In this document: piece by piece, positions 8,940 through 18,630 of the stretch
Layout of the letters: each line of letters starts with the position of its first letter
Position numbering within the stretch: position 1 is the first letter of the stretch
Source: Butyricicoccus pullicaecorum
Lineage (GTDB): Bacteria > Bacillota > Clostridia > Oscillospirales > Butyricicoccaceae
Assembly: GCA_018366195.1 (NCBI GenBank)
Contig: JAGZIN010000002.1
Span: 150,353 to 214,352, forward strand
Direction: 5' to 3'
DNA: 64,000 nucleotides
The notes under the pieces: model-generated
Database searches by the model: none
The model's input: the letters and a program-made list of their open reading frames with translations, nothing else
Told to the model about the DNA's origin: nothing
Program-made: the position numbers and the translations under genes

Positions 8940-10940
8940 TTGGATAAACGACTAAAAAAACTATTAGAACCAAGTTACCAAGTCTATTTTATGGTGTTCC
9001 TGTTGTTTTCTGTGGCATGTGCCTATATTTCTGTGGCAATTGCCATCATTGGAATTGCACTCGATGGGTTTCTGTTTTTGGCATATCATTACCGTGAACG
9101 CACACGCCGCAGGGACATTATTCGATATATGCAGACCGTCACCTTGTCCGTGGGAGATGCTGCACAGGCGTCCATTACCCATTTTCCCATGCCAGCGGTG
9201 ATTGTACAGGCTGCAACCGGAGAGATTATCTGGACAAATGATGCTTTTGCAGAGAGTACAGGGTGCTTTGATTCAGCGCTCAGTGAGAACCTCATGGACT
9301 TGGCACCGGATTTCGATACCCATTGGCTGGTTGAGGGAAAGGCACAGTATCCGGGAGAGGTACGCATCGGAAAAAATGTATTTTGGGCGTTTGGCAATCT
9401 GTTGTCTGCTGACAAAAACCGTCCGGAAGAAGTGCTGATGCTTATTTACTTTGTGCCCTGTACAGAGCTCATCGAAATGCGTGACGCTTACAGCCGCAGC
9501 CGTCCCGTGGTTGCAATCATTTCAATCGACAACTATGAGGAACTGATAAAAGAAGCAACGGATTTGGAAAAATCCAGCATGATGGCGGATATCAACCGTA
9601 AAATCGGCGAATGGACGCAGGATAGTCAGGCGCTCTTGCGCAAATATGACCGCGATAAATATATTTTTGTGTTGGAAGAAGCCCAGTTTGAAAAGCTGCA
9701 AGAGAAAAAGTTCAGTGTCTTGCAGGACGTGCGCAGCATTCAAAGCCGTTCGGGCATTGTCGCTACGCTGTCCATTGGCATTGGCAAGGACGGCGAAAGC
9801 TATGAGGAAAACTGGCGCAATGCAAGCGTTGCCCTTGACATGGCGCTGTCTCGCGGCGGCGACCAAGCGGTCATCAAGACACGCTACAATTTCGACTTTT
9901 TTGGTGGACTTTCCAAGGAACTGGAAAAACGCACCAAGGTCAAGTCCCGTGTGCTGGCAAATGCACTCGTACAGCTCATTCGAGACTCCTCTCAGGTTAT
10001 GATTATGGGGCATAAAATGAGCGATATGGACGCCTTTGGCGCAGCAGTCGGCATGGCATGTGCGGTTCGGCATCGGGAAAAACCGGTACATATCGTCATC
10101 AATCAAGATAAGACGATGGCACAGAACCTCATTGAAAAAATCAAGGCAGTACCGGAATATGAAGATTTGCTCATGAGTCCAGATGAAGCTATGGTACAGT
10201 GTGATTTTAACACCCTGCTCATTGTGGTGGATACCAATCGTCCGGATTATGTGGAATCTCTGCCGCTTTTGGAGTCCATCAATAAGGTTGCAGTCATCGA
10301 CCACCATCGCCGTGCAGCAAGCTATATCGAAAACTTTGCGCTCAATCTGCATGAGCCGTATGCCTCCTCAACCTGTGAGCTGGTGAGTGAAATGCTGCAA
10401 TATATGGTTCCAACCAGCGATATCCTAAAGGCAGAGGCGGAATGTATGCTTGCCGGACTGTATCTCGATACCAAGGGATTTTCCGTCAAGACTGGTGTCA
10501 GAACCTTTGAAGCAGCGGCGTATCTCAAGCGTGCCGGTGCTGATATGGGCGAGGTCATGAAGCTGTTTCAGTCAAACTTTGATGAGTATATTGCCCAGCA
10601 GCGAATCATTGCGGGGGCAGCGGATTGCGGCGAAGGCATTGTGCTTGCTGTGACCGAGGAAGAGGTAGACCGTGTGACAGCGGCCAAGGCGGCAGACAGT
10701 CTGCTCAAAATCAACGGCGTGAATGCTTCGGTTGTCGTATTCCGTGCGGGAGACGATGTACTGGTTTCGGCGCGCTCCAACGGTACGGTCAATGTACAGC
10801 TTCTCATGGAGCAGCTGGGCGGCGGCGGCAACCATTCTTCGGCGGGCGCACAGATCATGCATGGTTCGGTGCGTGAGGTCAAGGCAGATGCGGAAAATGC
10901 GATTCGTCGTTATCAGGAAAATGAGGACGGCGACAATTAA
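8940..10940 (+). CDS. gdpP: Cyclic-di-AMP phosphodiesterase GdpP
   Basis: Membrane-bound enzyme of 666 residues that hydrolyses c-di-AMP and so tunes osmolyte transport and cell-wall stress responses. Two N-terminal transmembrane helices (about residues 13-52) precede a PAS domain (about 75-165), a degenerate GGDEF domain (about 175-320, no GGDEF motif visible) and a DHH-DHHA1 catalytic module. The DHH motif sits in VIDHHRR, metal-binding residues in MGHKMSDMDAFG, and the DHHA1 signature is GGGGNHSSAGA. The start is TTG at 8940 behind a G-rich ribosome binding site; the next in-frame ATG would remove part of the first helix. gdpP-rplI-dnaB order is conserved in Firmicutes. Confidence 0.93.
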   Translation: MDKRLKKLLEPSYQVYFMVFLLFSVACAYISVAIAIIGIALDGFLFLAYHYRERTRRRDIIRYMQTVTLSVGDAAQASITHFPMPAVIVQAATGEIIWTNDAFAESTGCFDSALSENLMDLAPDFDTHWLVEGKAQYPGEVRIGKNVFWAFGNLLSADKNRPEEVLMLIYFVPCTELIEMRDAYSRSRPVVAIISIDNYEELIKEATDLEKSSMMADINRKIGEWTQDSQALLRKYDRDKYIFVLEEAQFEKLQEKKFSVLQDVRSIQSRSGIVATLSIGIGKDGESYEENWRNASVALDMALSRGGDQAVIKTRYNFDFFGGLSKELEKRTKVKSRVLANALVQLIRDSSQVMIMGHKMSDMDAFGAAVGMACAVRHREKPVHIVINQDKTMAQNLIEKIKAVPEYEDLLMSPDEAMVQCDFNTLLIVVDTNRPDYVESLPLLESINKVAVIDHHRRAASYIENFALNLHEPYASSTCELVSEMLQYMVPTSDILKAEAECMLAGLYLDTKGFSVKTGVRTFEAAAYLKRAGADMGEVMKLFQSNFDEYIAQQRIIAGAADCGEGIVLAVTEEEVDRVTAAKAADSLLKINGVNASVVVFRAGDDVLVSARSNGTVNVQLLMEQLGGGGNHSSAGAQIMHGSVREVKADAENAIRRYQENEDGDN

Positions 10941-11003
10941 CAGTTTGGTTATACCTATTTCAGAATATAACAGAGATTTCAAGAATGATGGAGGATTTTT
11001 ACA

Positions 11004-11447
11004 ATGAAAGTTATTCTCAAGGCAGACGTGAAGGGTCAGGGCAAAAAGGGAGAAATGATTGATGTCAGCGAAGGCTACGGCAGAAATTTCCTGCTGCCGC
11101 GCGGGCTGGCTGTGATTGCAAATGCAGATAATATGAATCTCAAGCGTCAGGCTGATGAAGCAGCCGCACATCGGGCGGCGGTAGAAAAGGCAGCAGCGGA
11201 GGAATACGCTGCAAAGCTCAAGACGGTGCGCGTAAAGATTCCCGCAAAGGGCGGCTCCGGCGGCAGACTGTTTGGTGCAGTGACGGCAAAGGAGGTATCC
11301 GAGTGCCTCAAGAAGCAGCATGACATAGACGTTCCGAAGAATAAAATCGTCATGGAACAAATCAAGACATTTGGAACAACCATTGTAAAGGCAAAGCTCT
11401 ATCCTGAGATTGTTGCAGAAATTACAGTGGACGTGGTAGAAGCATAA
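11004..11447 (+). CDS. rplI: 50S ribosomal protein L9
   Basis: A 147-residue protein matching L9: the N-terminal RNA-binding domain begins MKVILKADVKGQGKKGEMID and contains the conserved GYGRNFLLPRGLA, followed by a long charged helix (about residues 45-75, Ala/Glu/Lys-rich) and a C-terminal domain with GRLFGAVT. It lies between gdpP and dnaB, as in Bacillus and Clostridium. An ATGATGGAGG region upstream supplies the ribosome binding site for ATG 11004. Confidence 0.96.
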   Translation: MKVILKADVKGQGKKGEMIDVSEGYGRNFLLPRGLAVIANADNMNLKRQADEAAAHRAAVEKAAAEEYAAKLKTVRVKIPAKGGSGGRLFGAVTAKEVSECLKKQHDIDVPKNKIVMEQIKTFGTTIVKAKLYPEIVAEITVDVVEA

Positions 11448-11469
11448 TCCGGAAAGGAAGGAACAAGCT

Positions 11470-12804
11470 GTGGCAGATGAACTGCTGTCAAGGCAATTGC
11501 CGCAGAGTCTGGAGGCGGAGCAGGCGGTAATTGGCTCGATGTTGATTGACCCTGCCTGTGTCACGGAGGTCATTGAACTGCTTCGTCCGGAGGATTTTTA
11601 TGCGGAGGAGCATCAGCACATTTTTGAAACCATTTATTTGATGTTCAATAATGGGCTGAAAATTGACCCCGTTACCGTTCTCGACCGGCTCAAGGCACAG
11701 GGGTATTATGATGAAGCCGGTGGGCGTGCCTATTTGATGCAGCTGATGGAGGTCACTCCGACCTCTGCCAATGTGAAGGAATATGCGTCAATCGTGCGCG
11801 ACAAGAGTATGCTCCGTGCCATTGCAGAGGTATCGGGAGAAATCCAGACACTCGCTTTGACCGGAGCGGGTGCGGCTTCTGAAATTGCGGAGCTGGCAGA
11901 ACAAAAAATCTATCAGGTGCGGCAAGGCAGAGAAATCAAGGGTCTGTCGCATATCAAGTCGGTCATTATGGACCTTTATGCACAGCTGGACGAGCGCAGC
12001 CGTTCGAACAGCGATATTCCGGGGCTTACAACCGGTTTTCGTGAGCTGGATCAGGCGCTGACCGGTTTGAACAAGTCAGACCTGATTTTGGTGGCAGCCC
12101 GTCCAGGTATGGGTAAGACCGCGTTTGCACTCAATATTGCCTTGGGTGCTGCCAAGGCGTCCGAAAAAGATGTTGTGGTCTTCCAGCTGGAAATGAGCAA
12201 GGACCAGCTCGCTTCCCGCTTTCTCGCCAGTGAAGCGCTGTTGGATTCCCATAAGCTCAAAACAGGCAATCTGGGGCAGGAGGACTGGGTGAAAATTGCG
12301 CGGGCAACCAGTGTGCTCGCAAAGACCCACATCTATGTAGATGATAACCCTTCCATTACAGTGGCAGAAATCAAGGCGAAATGCCGCCGTTTGGGAGAAA
12401 ATCTGGGGCTTATCGTCATCGACTATATTCAGCTCATGCAGTCGGGCGGAAAACGCAGCGAAAACCGTGTGCAGGAGGTTGCAGAGATTTCTCGAAGCCT
12501 GAAAATTATGGCAAAAGAGCTGAATGTTCCGGTTGTGTGTTTGTCGCAGCTGTCGCGTGCCGCGGAACAGCGTGCCGATAAGCGCCCCATGCTTTCGGAT
12601 TTGCGTGAATCCGGTGCCATTGAGCAGGACGCAGATATTGTCATGTTCATTTACCGCGATGACTATTATGATGCCGAAAGCGAATCGAAAAATGTGGCGG
12701 AAATTATCATTGCAAAAAATCGCCATGGAGCAACTGCAACCGTGGAGCTGCAATGGATTGGTCAATATACGACGTTTTCGTCTCGCGACCGGATTCACAC
12801 ATGA
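11470..12804 (+). CDS. dnaB: Replicative DNA helicase DnaB
   Basis: Hexameric replicative helicase, 444 residues. The N-terminal primase-interacting domain (SLEAEQAVIGSMLID onward) is followed by a linker and the RecA-like core with Walker A ARPGMGKTAFA near residue 213 and the Walker B region GLIVIDYIQLM. The C-terminal SDLRESGAIEQDAD and an arginine finger region are intact. The start is GTG 11470 with AAGGAAGG upstream. The stop overlaps the tilS start by four bases (ATGA). Confidence 0.96.
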   Translation: MADELLSRQLPQSLEAEQAVIGSMLIDPACVTEVIELLRPEDFYAEEHQHIFETIYLMFNNGLKIDPVTVLDRLKAQGYYDEAGGRAYLMQLMEVTPTSANVKEYASIVRDKSMLRAIAEVSGEIQTLALTGAGAASEIAELAEQKIYQVRQGREIKGLSHIKSVIMDLYAQLDERSRSNSDIPGLTTGFRELDQALTGLNKSDLILVAARPGMGKTAFALNIALGAAKASEKDVVVFQLEMSKDQLASRFLASEALLDSHKLKTGNLGQEDWVKIARATSVLAKTHIYVDDNPSITVAEIKAKCRRLGENLGLIVIDYIQLMQSGGKRSENRVQEVAEISRSLKIMAKELNVPVVCLSQLSRAAEQRADKRPMLSDLRESGAIEQDADIVMFIYRDDYYDAESESKNVAEIIIAKNRHGATATVELQWIGQYTTFSSRDRIHT

Positions 12805-14135
12805 GTCTGACCGAACAAACAGCGCAAACAATTGCGCAGTATCAAATGCTGAAGCCGGAGCAAAAGGTTTTGGTGGCGCTGTCCGGCGGCGCCGACTCGG
12901 TGGCTCTGCTGCTTGTCCTGCGGGAGCTGGGCTACCCGGTATATGCGTATCATTTGAATCATTGTCTGCGCGGTGCAGAATCGGAGCATGATGCAGAATT
13001 TGTACACAGCCTGTGCAGGAAGCTGCAGATTGCGTGTACGATAGAACGGGAAGCAGTACAAAGTTATGCGCAGCAGGTGGGAGAAAGCATTGAGACCGCC
13101 GCAAGAAGGCTGCGCTATGAACGCCTGAGACAATGTGCACAAAAGCAGGGCATCGAGCGCATTGCAACGGCTCATACCGCAGATGATAATTTGGAAACCA
13201 TGCTGTTTCATTTGGCACGCGGAACGGGAGCGAAGGGCATGGCTGGAATCCCACCGGTGCGCGGCAATGTGATTCGTCCGATTTTTCGTGCGGTGCGCAC
13301 GGAAATCGAGTCCTATCTGCAAGCCGCAGGACAGAGCTTTGTAACAGACAGTTCGAATTTGACGTTGGACTACACACGCAATCGAATCCGTCATGCAGTG
13401 GTTCCGGTTTTGCGGCAAATCAATCCCCAGTGTGCAGGCGCGGCTGCGCGGCTTGCACAGCAGCTGCGGGAAGATGATGGGGCACTGCGTATGTTCGCAC
13501 AGCAGGCGCTTGTCAACGGCAAAACCCCGCAGGGGATTGCGATGGATGCGTTTGATACCGTTCCGGCGGTACAAAGCCGAATGCTCATGCAGCTTTTGAC
13601 TGATGCGGGGGTGCCGATGCAGCAGATATCTGCGCGGCATATCCGTCTGCTCACTGCCTTGCTGACAGCAGGCGATTTTCGCAGCTGCTCTCTCCCTGCG
13701 GGCTTCCGCGCTTATCGGGAGCAGAATTGTCTGCGCATAATCCATGAACCGGAGCGGCCGCCAATCCCACTATTTGATGGGTTTTCGGCACGGCTCTGGG
13801 ATACTGCAACCAAACTCACAATCACCAGAAAAAAACCAGATGAAGTTTTTCCAAAAACATGCGATACTTTTCAGGTAGATTGTGGTACAATAAAATTCGG
13901 TACGTTGACAGCGCGTGTGATGCGTTCGGGAGATTGGCTCAGGCTTTCCGAGGCGCGTGGCGCTCGGCAGCTCAAGCGTATCTTTGCTGACCGGCACATA
14001 CCGCCATCTGTACAGGCACGCCTTGCGGTTTTGGAGGACTGTCAGGGAATCATTGCTGTGCAGTCGGTTGGTGCTGCGTATGACCGTATTCCGTGTGGGA
14101 ATGACATATTAGAAATCCGTTTTGAGGGGTTGTAA
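12801..14135 (+). CDS. tilS: tRNA(Ile)-lysidine synthase TilS
   Basis: This enzyme converts C34 of the minor tRNA(Ile) (CAU) to lysidine, changing codon reading from AUG to AUA, and is essential in most bacteria. It has 444 residues with the PP-loop ATP pyrophosphatase motif LSGGADSVALL near residue 30, the LNHCLRG motif and HTADDNLETMLFHLARGTG. A TilS substrate-binding region and a C-terminal domain follow. The frame is open upstream to 12753, but ATG 12801 overlaps the dnaB stop as ATGA, which implies translational coupling. In Firmicutes tilS, hpt and ftsH commonly form an operon, as here. Confidence 0.94.
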   Translation: MSLTEQTAQTIAQYQMLKPEQKVLVALSGGADSVALLLVLRELGYPVYAYHLNHCLRGAESEHDAEFVHSLCRKLQIACTIEREAVQSYAQQVGESIETAARRLRYERLRQCAQKQGIERIATAHTADDNLETMLFHLARGTGAKGMAGIPPVRGNVIRPIFRAVRTEIESYLQAAGQSFVTDSSNLTLDYTRNRIRHAVVPVLRQINPQCAGAAARLAQQLREDDGALRMFAQQALVNGKTPQGIAMDAFDTVPAVQSRMLMQLLTDAGVPMQQISARHIRLLTALLTAGDFRSCSLPAGFRAYREQNCLRIIHEPERPPIPLFDGFSARLWDTATKLTITRKKPDEVFPKTCDTFQVDCGTIKFGTLTARVMRSGDWLRLSEARGARQLKRIFADRHIPPSVQARLAVLEDCQGIIAVQSVGAAYDRIPCGNDILEIRFEGL

Positions 14136-14137
14136 AG

Positions 14138-14683
14138 ATGATGAAAGACGATATTCAACAAGTACTGTATTCAGAGGAGCAGCTGGCAGAAAAGGTTGCC
14201 GAGCTGGGTGCCCGCATCAGCGAGGACTATGCAGACAAGAATCCGCTGATTGTCAGCGTGCTCAAGGGCTCTTATGTTTTCATGGCGGATTTGACCCGTA
14301 AAATCACCATTCCGTGCAATATCGACTTTATGGCGGTATCCAGCTATGGTGCGGGGACCAAAACGACTGGAGAGGTACAAATCATTAAGGATATTGGAAG
14401 CAAAATTGACGGACGCCATTTGGTGATCGTGGAGGATATTCTCGATTCCGGCGTGACACTCAATTTCTTAATCAAAATCCTAAAGGCACGCGGGGCAGCG
14501 TCCATTCGCTTGTGTACGCTGCTGTCCAAGCCGGAGCGCCGCAAGGTCGAGGTTCCAGTCGATTATCTGGGCTTTGAGATTCCAGATGCGTTTGTAGTAG
14601 GTTATGGACTGGATTATGCAGAAAAATATCGCAATCTGCCGTATATCGGTATTTTGAAGCCCGCTGTTTATGGCGGAGAATAA
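14138..14683 (+). CDS. hpt: Hypoxanthine phosphoribosyltransferase
   Basis: Purine salvage enzyme of 181 residues that makes IMP or GMP from hypoxanthine or guanine plus PRPP. The PRPP-binding loop VIVEDILDSGVTL is visible around residues 90-102, and the family's LKGSYVFMADL and YRNLPYIG motifs are present. The start is ATG 14138, two bases after the tilS stop, with GAGGGG upstream inside tilS. An alternative ATG lies one codon later. Confidence 0.95.
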   Translation: MMKDDIQQVLYSEEQLAEKVAELGARISEDYADKNPLIVSVLKGSYVFMADLTRKITIPCNIDFMAVSSYGAGTKTTGEVQIIKDIGSKIDGRHLVIVEDILDSGVTLNFLIKILKARGAASIRLCTLLSKPERRKVEVPVDYLGFEIPDAFVVGYGLDYAEKYRNLPYIGILKPAVYGGE

Positions 14684-14719
14684 GGTGGTATCCGAACGGA
14701 TACAGCGACGAAAGGAGAG

Positions 14720-16735
14720 TTGGAAACCAATTTGAAAGGGAAAATGAAGGGCTTTGGCCTGTATTTGATTATTACCCTTCTGCTGCTCAGTGCGGTAACC
14801 TACATGCTGAGTACAGGAAACAAAAGCCAAGAGGTACAGTATTCTGAGGTCGTTTCCATGTTTGAACGAGAACGGGTGCAGGCGTTCGAATATAACGATG
14901 GGACGCTGCATCTTGTCCTCAGTGATGGAAAAAAGCTGACAGCAAAGGTACCTTATCTGGATTTGTTCTATGCCGATTTGGGAAAGCTCATTGATGAACA
15001 GCGAGCAGCCGGAATCCTAAAGGAATATACCTATAAAACGGTAGAAATGCCTTGGTGGGCAAGCTTTGTGCCGTATCTTATCGTGCTGGTGCTCTTTGGA
15101 CTGCTGTGGTATTTCATGATGAACAAACAGGGGGGCGGCGGCGGCAGCCCCATGCAGTTCGGCAGAGCACGTGTCAAAATGGCAAGCGATGACAAGAAAA
15201 AGGTCACATTTGATGATGTGGCAGGTGCAGACGAAGAAAAGGCTGAGCTGCAGGAGATTGTGGAGTTTCTCAAGAATCCACGCAAATTTATTGACATTGG
15301 TGCACGTATTCCCAAGGGCGTTTTGCTCGTTGGCCCTCCGGGTACGGGTAAAACCCTGATTGCAAAGGCGGTTGCTGGAGAAGCAGGCGTTCCGTTCCTG
15401 TCGATTTCCGGTTCGGACTTTGTAGAGCTGTATGTCGGCGTCGGTGCTTCGCGCGTGCGTGACCTTTTTGAGCAGGCAAAGAAGAGTGCACCTGCAATCG
15501 TATTCATTGACGAAATTGATGCCGTTGGCAGACAGCGCGGTGCTGGTCTTGGCGGCGGCCATGACGAGCGGGAGCAGACGCTGAACCAGCTGCTTGTTGA
15601 AATGGACGGTTTTGGCGTCAATGAGGGTGTTATCGTCATTGCGGCAACCAACCGTAAGGATATTTTGGACAATGCGCTGCTGCGTCCCGGACGTTTTGAC
15701 CGGCAGGTTTATGTCGGTGCGCCCGATGTCGTCGGCCGTGAGGCAATTCTCAAGGTGCATGCACGGGGCAAGCAGTTTGACCCTGATGTAGATTTTAAGT
15801 CGATTGCCAAGACAACGACCGGATTTACAGGTGCGGATTTGGAAAACCTGCTCAATGAAGCAGCACTTTTGGCGGCACGCCGCAATAAAAAGTTTATCAC
15901 CACCGAAGAAATTGAGCAGTCCTTGCTCAAGGTTGTCATGGGCGTGGAAAAGAGGACACGTATTGTCAATGAGGAGGACCAAAAGCTGACTGCCTACCAT
16001 GAGGCAGGTCATGCAATTGCCTTCCATGTGCTGCCCACACAGGACCCAGTACACCATGTAACCATTATCCCGCGCTCCAATGGCGCTGGCGGCTTTACCA
16101 TGCCGCTGCCAAAGGAGGACAACGCATATCGTACCCGCCGCTATATGGAGGAGCATTTGATTGTTTCTCTTGCAGGACGTGTGGCTGAGGAAATCTTTAT
16201 GGACGATATCAGCACCGGTGCGTATGGGGATATCAAGCAGGCAACGGCAATGGCACGTGCAATGGTCATCAACTATGGCTTCAGCGACAAGATTGGACCC
16301 ATTGACTATGATGCACAGGGCGGAGAGATTTTCTTGGGTCGTGATTTCGCGGCCGGACAGGGCTACTCCGACGCCAAGGCGGCTGAAATTGATGAAGAGA
16401 TTCACCGCCTGATTCAAGAGGCAAATACACGCTGTCATAAGCTTTTGGAGGAGAACCGCGAACAGCTGATACGGGTCGCAGAATATCTGCGCCGCAATGA
16501 AACCATTGACGGAGAGACCTTCTGTAAGCTGTATGAGGGAGAGAACGTTCCTGACCGAACGACACCCTCGGAACGTGAACTCAAGGGTGTGAATGTAGAC
16601 ATCACACTGGAAGCAGATGCACAAGAAGTACTTGCTGCGCAGAAACAGGCTGATGCTGCTCCGGAATCGGAAAACGAAAGTACAGAACCCGATAAAAAGC
16701 CGGATACCACGTTCCCTGAGGACACACAAAACTAA
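14720..16735 (+). CDS. ftsH: ATP-dependent zinc metalloprotease FtsH
   Basis: Membrane-anchored AAA+ protease of about 670 residues that degrades unstable regulators and misassembled membrane proteins. Two N-terminal transmembrane helices flank an extracytoplasmic segment. Then come Walker A GPPGTGKT, Walker [12 protein letters not shown], the SRH region [20 protein letters not shown] and the zinc site HEAGH. The acidic tail ([16 protein letters not shown]) is not part of the core fold. The start is uncertain: TTG 14720 is only two bases after GGAG, TTG 14732 is 14 bases after it, and ATG 14744 has AAAGGG just before. All give an intact first helix. Confidence 0.95.
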   Translation: METNLKGKMKGFGLYLIITLLLLSAVTYMLSTGNKSQEVQYSEVVSMFERERVQAFEYNDGTLHLVLSDGKKLTAKVPYLDLFYADLGKLIDEQRAAGILKEYTYKTVEMPWWASFVPYLIVLVLFGLLWYFMMNKQGGGGGSPMQFGRARVKMASDDKKKVTFDDVAGADEEKAELQEIVEFLKNPRKFIDIGARIPKGVLLVGPPGTGKTLIAKAVAGEAGVPFLSISGSDFVELYVGVGASRVRDLFEQAKKSAPAIVFIDEIDAVGRQRGAGLGGGHDEREQTLNQLLVEMDGFGVNEGVIVIAATNRKDILDNALLRPGRFDRQVYVGAPDVVGREAILKVHARGKQFDPDVDFKSIAKTTTGFTGADLENLLNEAALLAARRNKKFITTEEIEQSLLKVVMGVEKRTRIVNEEDQKLTAYHEAGHAIAFHVLPTQDPVHHVTIIPRSNGAGGFTMPLPKEDNAYRTRRYMEEHLIVSLAGRVAEEIFMDDISTGAYGDIKQATAMARAMVINYGFSDKIGPIDYDAQGGEIFLGRDFAAGQGYSDAKAAEIDEEIHRLIQEANTRCHKLLEENREQLIRVAEYLRRNETIDGETFCKLYEGENVPDRTTPSERELKGVNVDITLEADAQEVLAAQKQADAAPESENESTEPDKKPDTTFPEDTQN

Positions 16736-16741
16736 AGAGTG

Positions 16742-16795
16742 AAAAGACTGCATACTGTGTTTGACAGAATTTGACCGGTATGCGGTCTTTTTTTC
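16742..16795 (+). terminator. Intrinsic terminator after ftsH
   Basis: AAAGACTGCATAC (from 16743) pairs with GTATGCGGTCTTT (16778-16790), followed by a run of T. It ends the gdpP-to-ftsH gene group. Confidence 0.85.
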
Positions 16796-16918
16796 GTCTG
16801 CCGCTCACCATGGGACGAGCTGCACGGCATAAGAGACTGCTCTGGAAAAAACGCAATCTCCCCTATATATGCACAAAAAAAGACATTGGGGACAGGCGAA
16901 AATATGACAATATGCCGT

Positions 16919-16947
16919 TTGAAATCTGTCGGTTTCTATGATATGAT
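16919..16947 (+). promoter_or_regulatory. Promoter for the ACT protein-hom-thrB operon
   Basis: TTGAAA (16919-16924), 17-bp spacer, TATGAT (16942-16947). Transcription would start near 16954, about 37 bases before the ACT-protein start. Confidence 0.65.
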
Positions 16948-16990
16948 TAGGGGGTGCAAAAAAGACAGATGTACTTGTGGGGTGGACAGA

Positions 16991-17434
16991 ATGGAAAATG
17001 AACCCAAATATTATTTGGTTGAGCGGGTGCTTCTGCCGGAAGTCTTTCAAAAGGTCGTTCGGGCAAATGCCGCACTCAAGGCGGGTCACGTTCGCACGGC
17101 GAGCGAGGCGGCGCAGAGTGTGGGATTATCCCGCTCGGCATATTATAAATATAAAGACGGAATCCGTCCGTTTTATGAGGCGGCACATGACCGCATTATT
17201 ACATTTCATTTGATGCTCTCTGACAGACCTGGCGTGCTGTCCAGTATTTTGGGGTTGTTTGCCCGTGTTGGCGCCAATCTTTTAACCATCAATCAGAGTA
17301 TTCCCATGAGCGGACAAGCGGCGGTCACAATCGCTGCCCGCACAGAGGAGATGAAATGTACCGTTGATGTATTGATGCAGCGCGCGGAAGCGTTGGACGG
17401 CGTCCTGCATATTGAAGTGGTGGCAAGCGAATAA
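16991..17434 (+). CDS. ACT domain-containing protein (PheB/UPF0735 type)
   Basis: A 147-residue protein, the normal length of the PheB/UPF0735 family. The N-terminal half (residues 1-65) contains an HTH-like stretch (TASEAAQSVGLSRSAYYKYK). The C-terminal half is an ACT domain starting at FHLMLSDRPGVLSSILGLFA, a fold that binds amino acids. PheB is often annotated as a chorismate mutase in Bacillus, but biochemical support is thin. Here it is the first gene before homoserine dehydrogenase, with 15 bases between, so a role in sensing a threonine/methionine-pathway amino acid is a reasonable inference. The frame is open upstream to 16886; ATG 16991 follows a GGGGTGG stretch and matches the family length. 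Confidence 0.82.
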   Translation: MENEPKYYLVERVLLPEVFQKVVRANAALKAGHVRTASEAAQSVGLSRSAYYKYKDGIRPFYEAAHDRIITFHLMLSDRPGVLSSILGLFARVGANLLTINQSIPMSGQAAVTIAARTEEMKCTVDVLMQRAEALDGVLHIEVVASE

Positions 17435-17449
17435 TGAGGAGGAAATGTT

Positions 17450-18610
17450 ATGTTAAAGGTTGCGGTAATGGGACATGGTACCGTCGGTTCGGGCGTGTAT
17501 GATGTATTTGAAAAGAATGCGGAGCAGATTGCACACGCGGTCGGACAAGCCGTTGAGGTGAAATATGTGCTGGATTTGCGGGACTTTTCCGACCTGCATT
17601 ATGCAGATAAATTTGTGAAGGATTTTTCTGTCATTGAAAATGACCCGGAAATTTTGGCGGTTGCCGAAGTCATGGGCGGTGTCGGTGCGGCGTATGAGTT
17701 CAGCAAGCGCTGCCTGAAAGCAGGAAAAAGTGTTTGCACCTCGAACAAGGAACTGGTTGCGACGCATGGAGAGGAGCTTTTGCAAATTGCAAAGGAAAAC
17801 AATGTCAACTATCTGTTTGAAGCATCGGTTGGCGGCGGAATTCCGCTGATTCGCCCCATGATGCAGTGTCTGGCGGCAAACCGAATCGAGGAAATCTGCG
17901 GTATCCTCAATGGCACGACAAACTATATCCTGACACAGATGATTCGAAATGGGGTATCCTTTTCTCATGCACTCGAGGAAGCACAGCGCCATGGCTACGC
18001 GGAAAAGGACCCGACTGCGGACATCGAAGGAGATGATGCCTGCCGCAAAATCTGCATTTTGGCAGACCTCGCCTTTGGGGATAAAATCAATCCCGATGCC
18101 GTATCCTGTGAGGGCATTACCAATATCACGCTGGAAGATGTGGCGGCAGCGGACCGTATGGGTTATGCCATCAAGCTGTTAGGACGCGCAAAGCGTACCG
18201 AGAACGGCAAGGTATATGCGTTTGTTGCCCCGCATCTGCTTGCAAAGACAATGCCGCTCGCAAGTGTAGAGGGCGTATTTAATGGCATTTCTGTCACCGG
18301 AAACATGGTGGGAGAGGTCATGTTCTATGGACGCGGCGCAGGCAAGCATGCAACCGCATCTGCTGTGGCTGCCGATATGATGGACGCACTGGTGCATCGG
18401 GAAAAGCGCCGTCCGGTCGAGTGGGGGGACGGCTCCAAGCAGCTGCTGCTGCCGCTCGATGATTTGGAGAGTGCATGGTATGTGCGTGGTACCGTACCGG
18501 CAGAGCTGTGCACACAAACCACAGAGGGAGCTGCCATCACGGTTCCAATGACCGCGGCAGAACGCAGACAAAAGCTGCCGGACGCACAGGGCGTTATGCG
18601 CGTTCTGTAA
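17450..18610 (+). CDS. hom: Homoserine dehydrogenase lacking a complete ACT domain
   Basis: The enzyme reduces aspartate semialdehyde to homoserine with NAD(P)H, feeding threonine and methionine synthesis. The Rossmann motif GHGTVGSGVYD is near the N-terminus, and the dehydrogenase signature region NGTTNYILTQM with the catalytic-lysine region AEKDPTADIEGDDACRK follows. At 386 residues it is shorter than Bacillus-type Hom (about 430): after residue 320 only about 65 residues remain, and they do not make a full ACT domain. Upstream lies a stand-alone ACT protein. GAGGAAAT precedes ATG 17450. Confidence 0.93.
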   Translation: MLKVAVMGHGTVGSGVYDVFEKNAEQIAHAVGQAVEVKYVLDLRDFSDLHYADKFVKDFSVIENDPEILAVAEVMGGVGAAYEFSKRCLKAGKSVCTSNKELVATHGEELLQIAKENNVNYLFEASVGGGIPLIRPMMQCLAANRIEEICGILNGTTNYILTQMIRNGVSFSHALEEAQRHGYAEKDPTADIEGDDACRKICILADLAFGDKINPDAVSCEGITNITLEDVAAADRMGYAIKLLGRAKRTENGKVYAFVAPHLLAKTMPLASVEGVFNGISVTGNMVGEVMFYGRGAGKHATASAVAADMMDALVHREKRRPVEWGDGSKQLLLPLDDLESAWYVRGTVPAELCTQTTEGAAITVPMTAAERRQKLPDAQGVMRVL

Positions 18611-18630
18611 AAAAAGGGGGAGCAGATACA

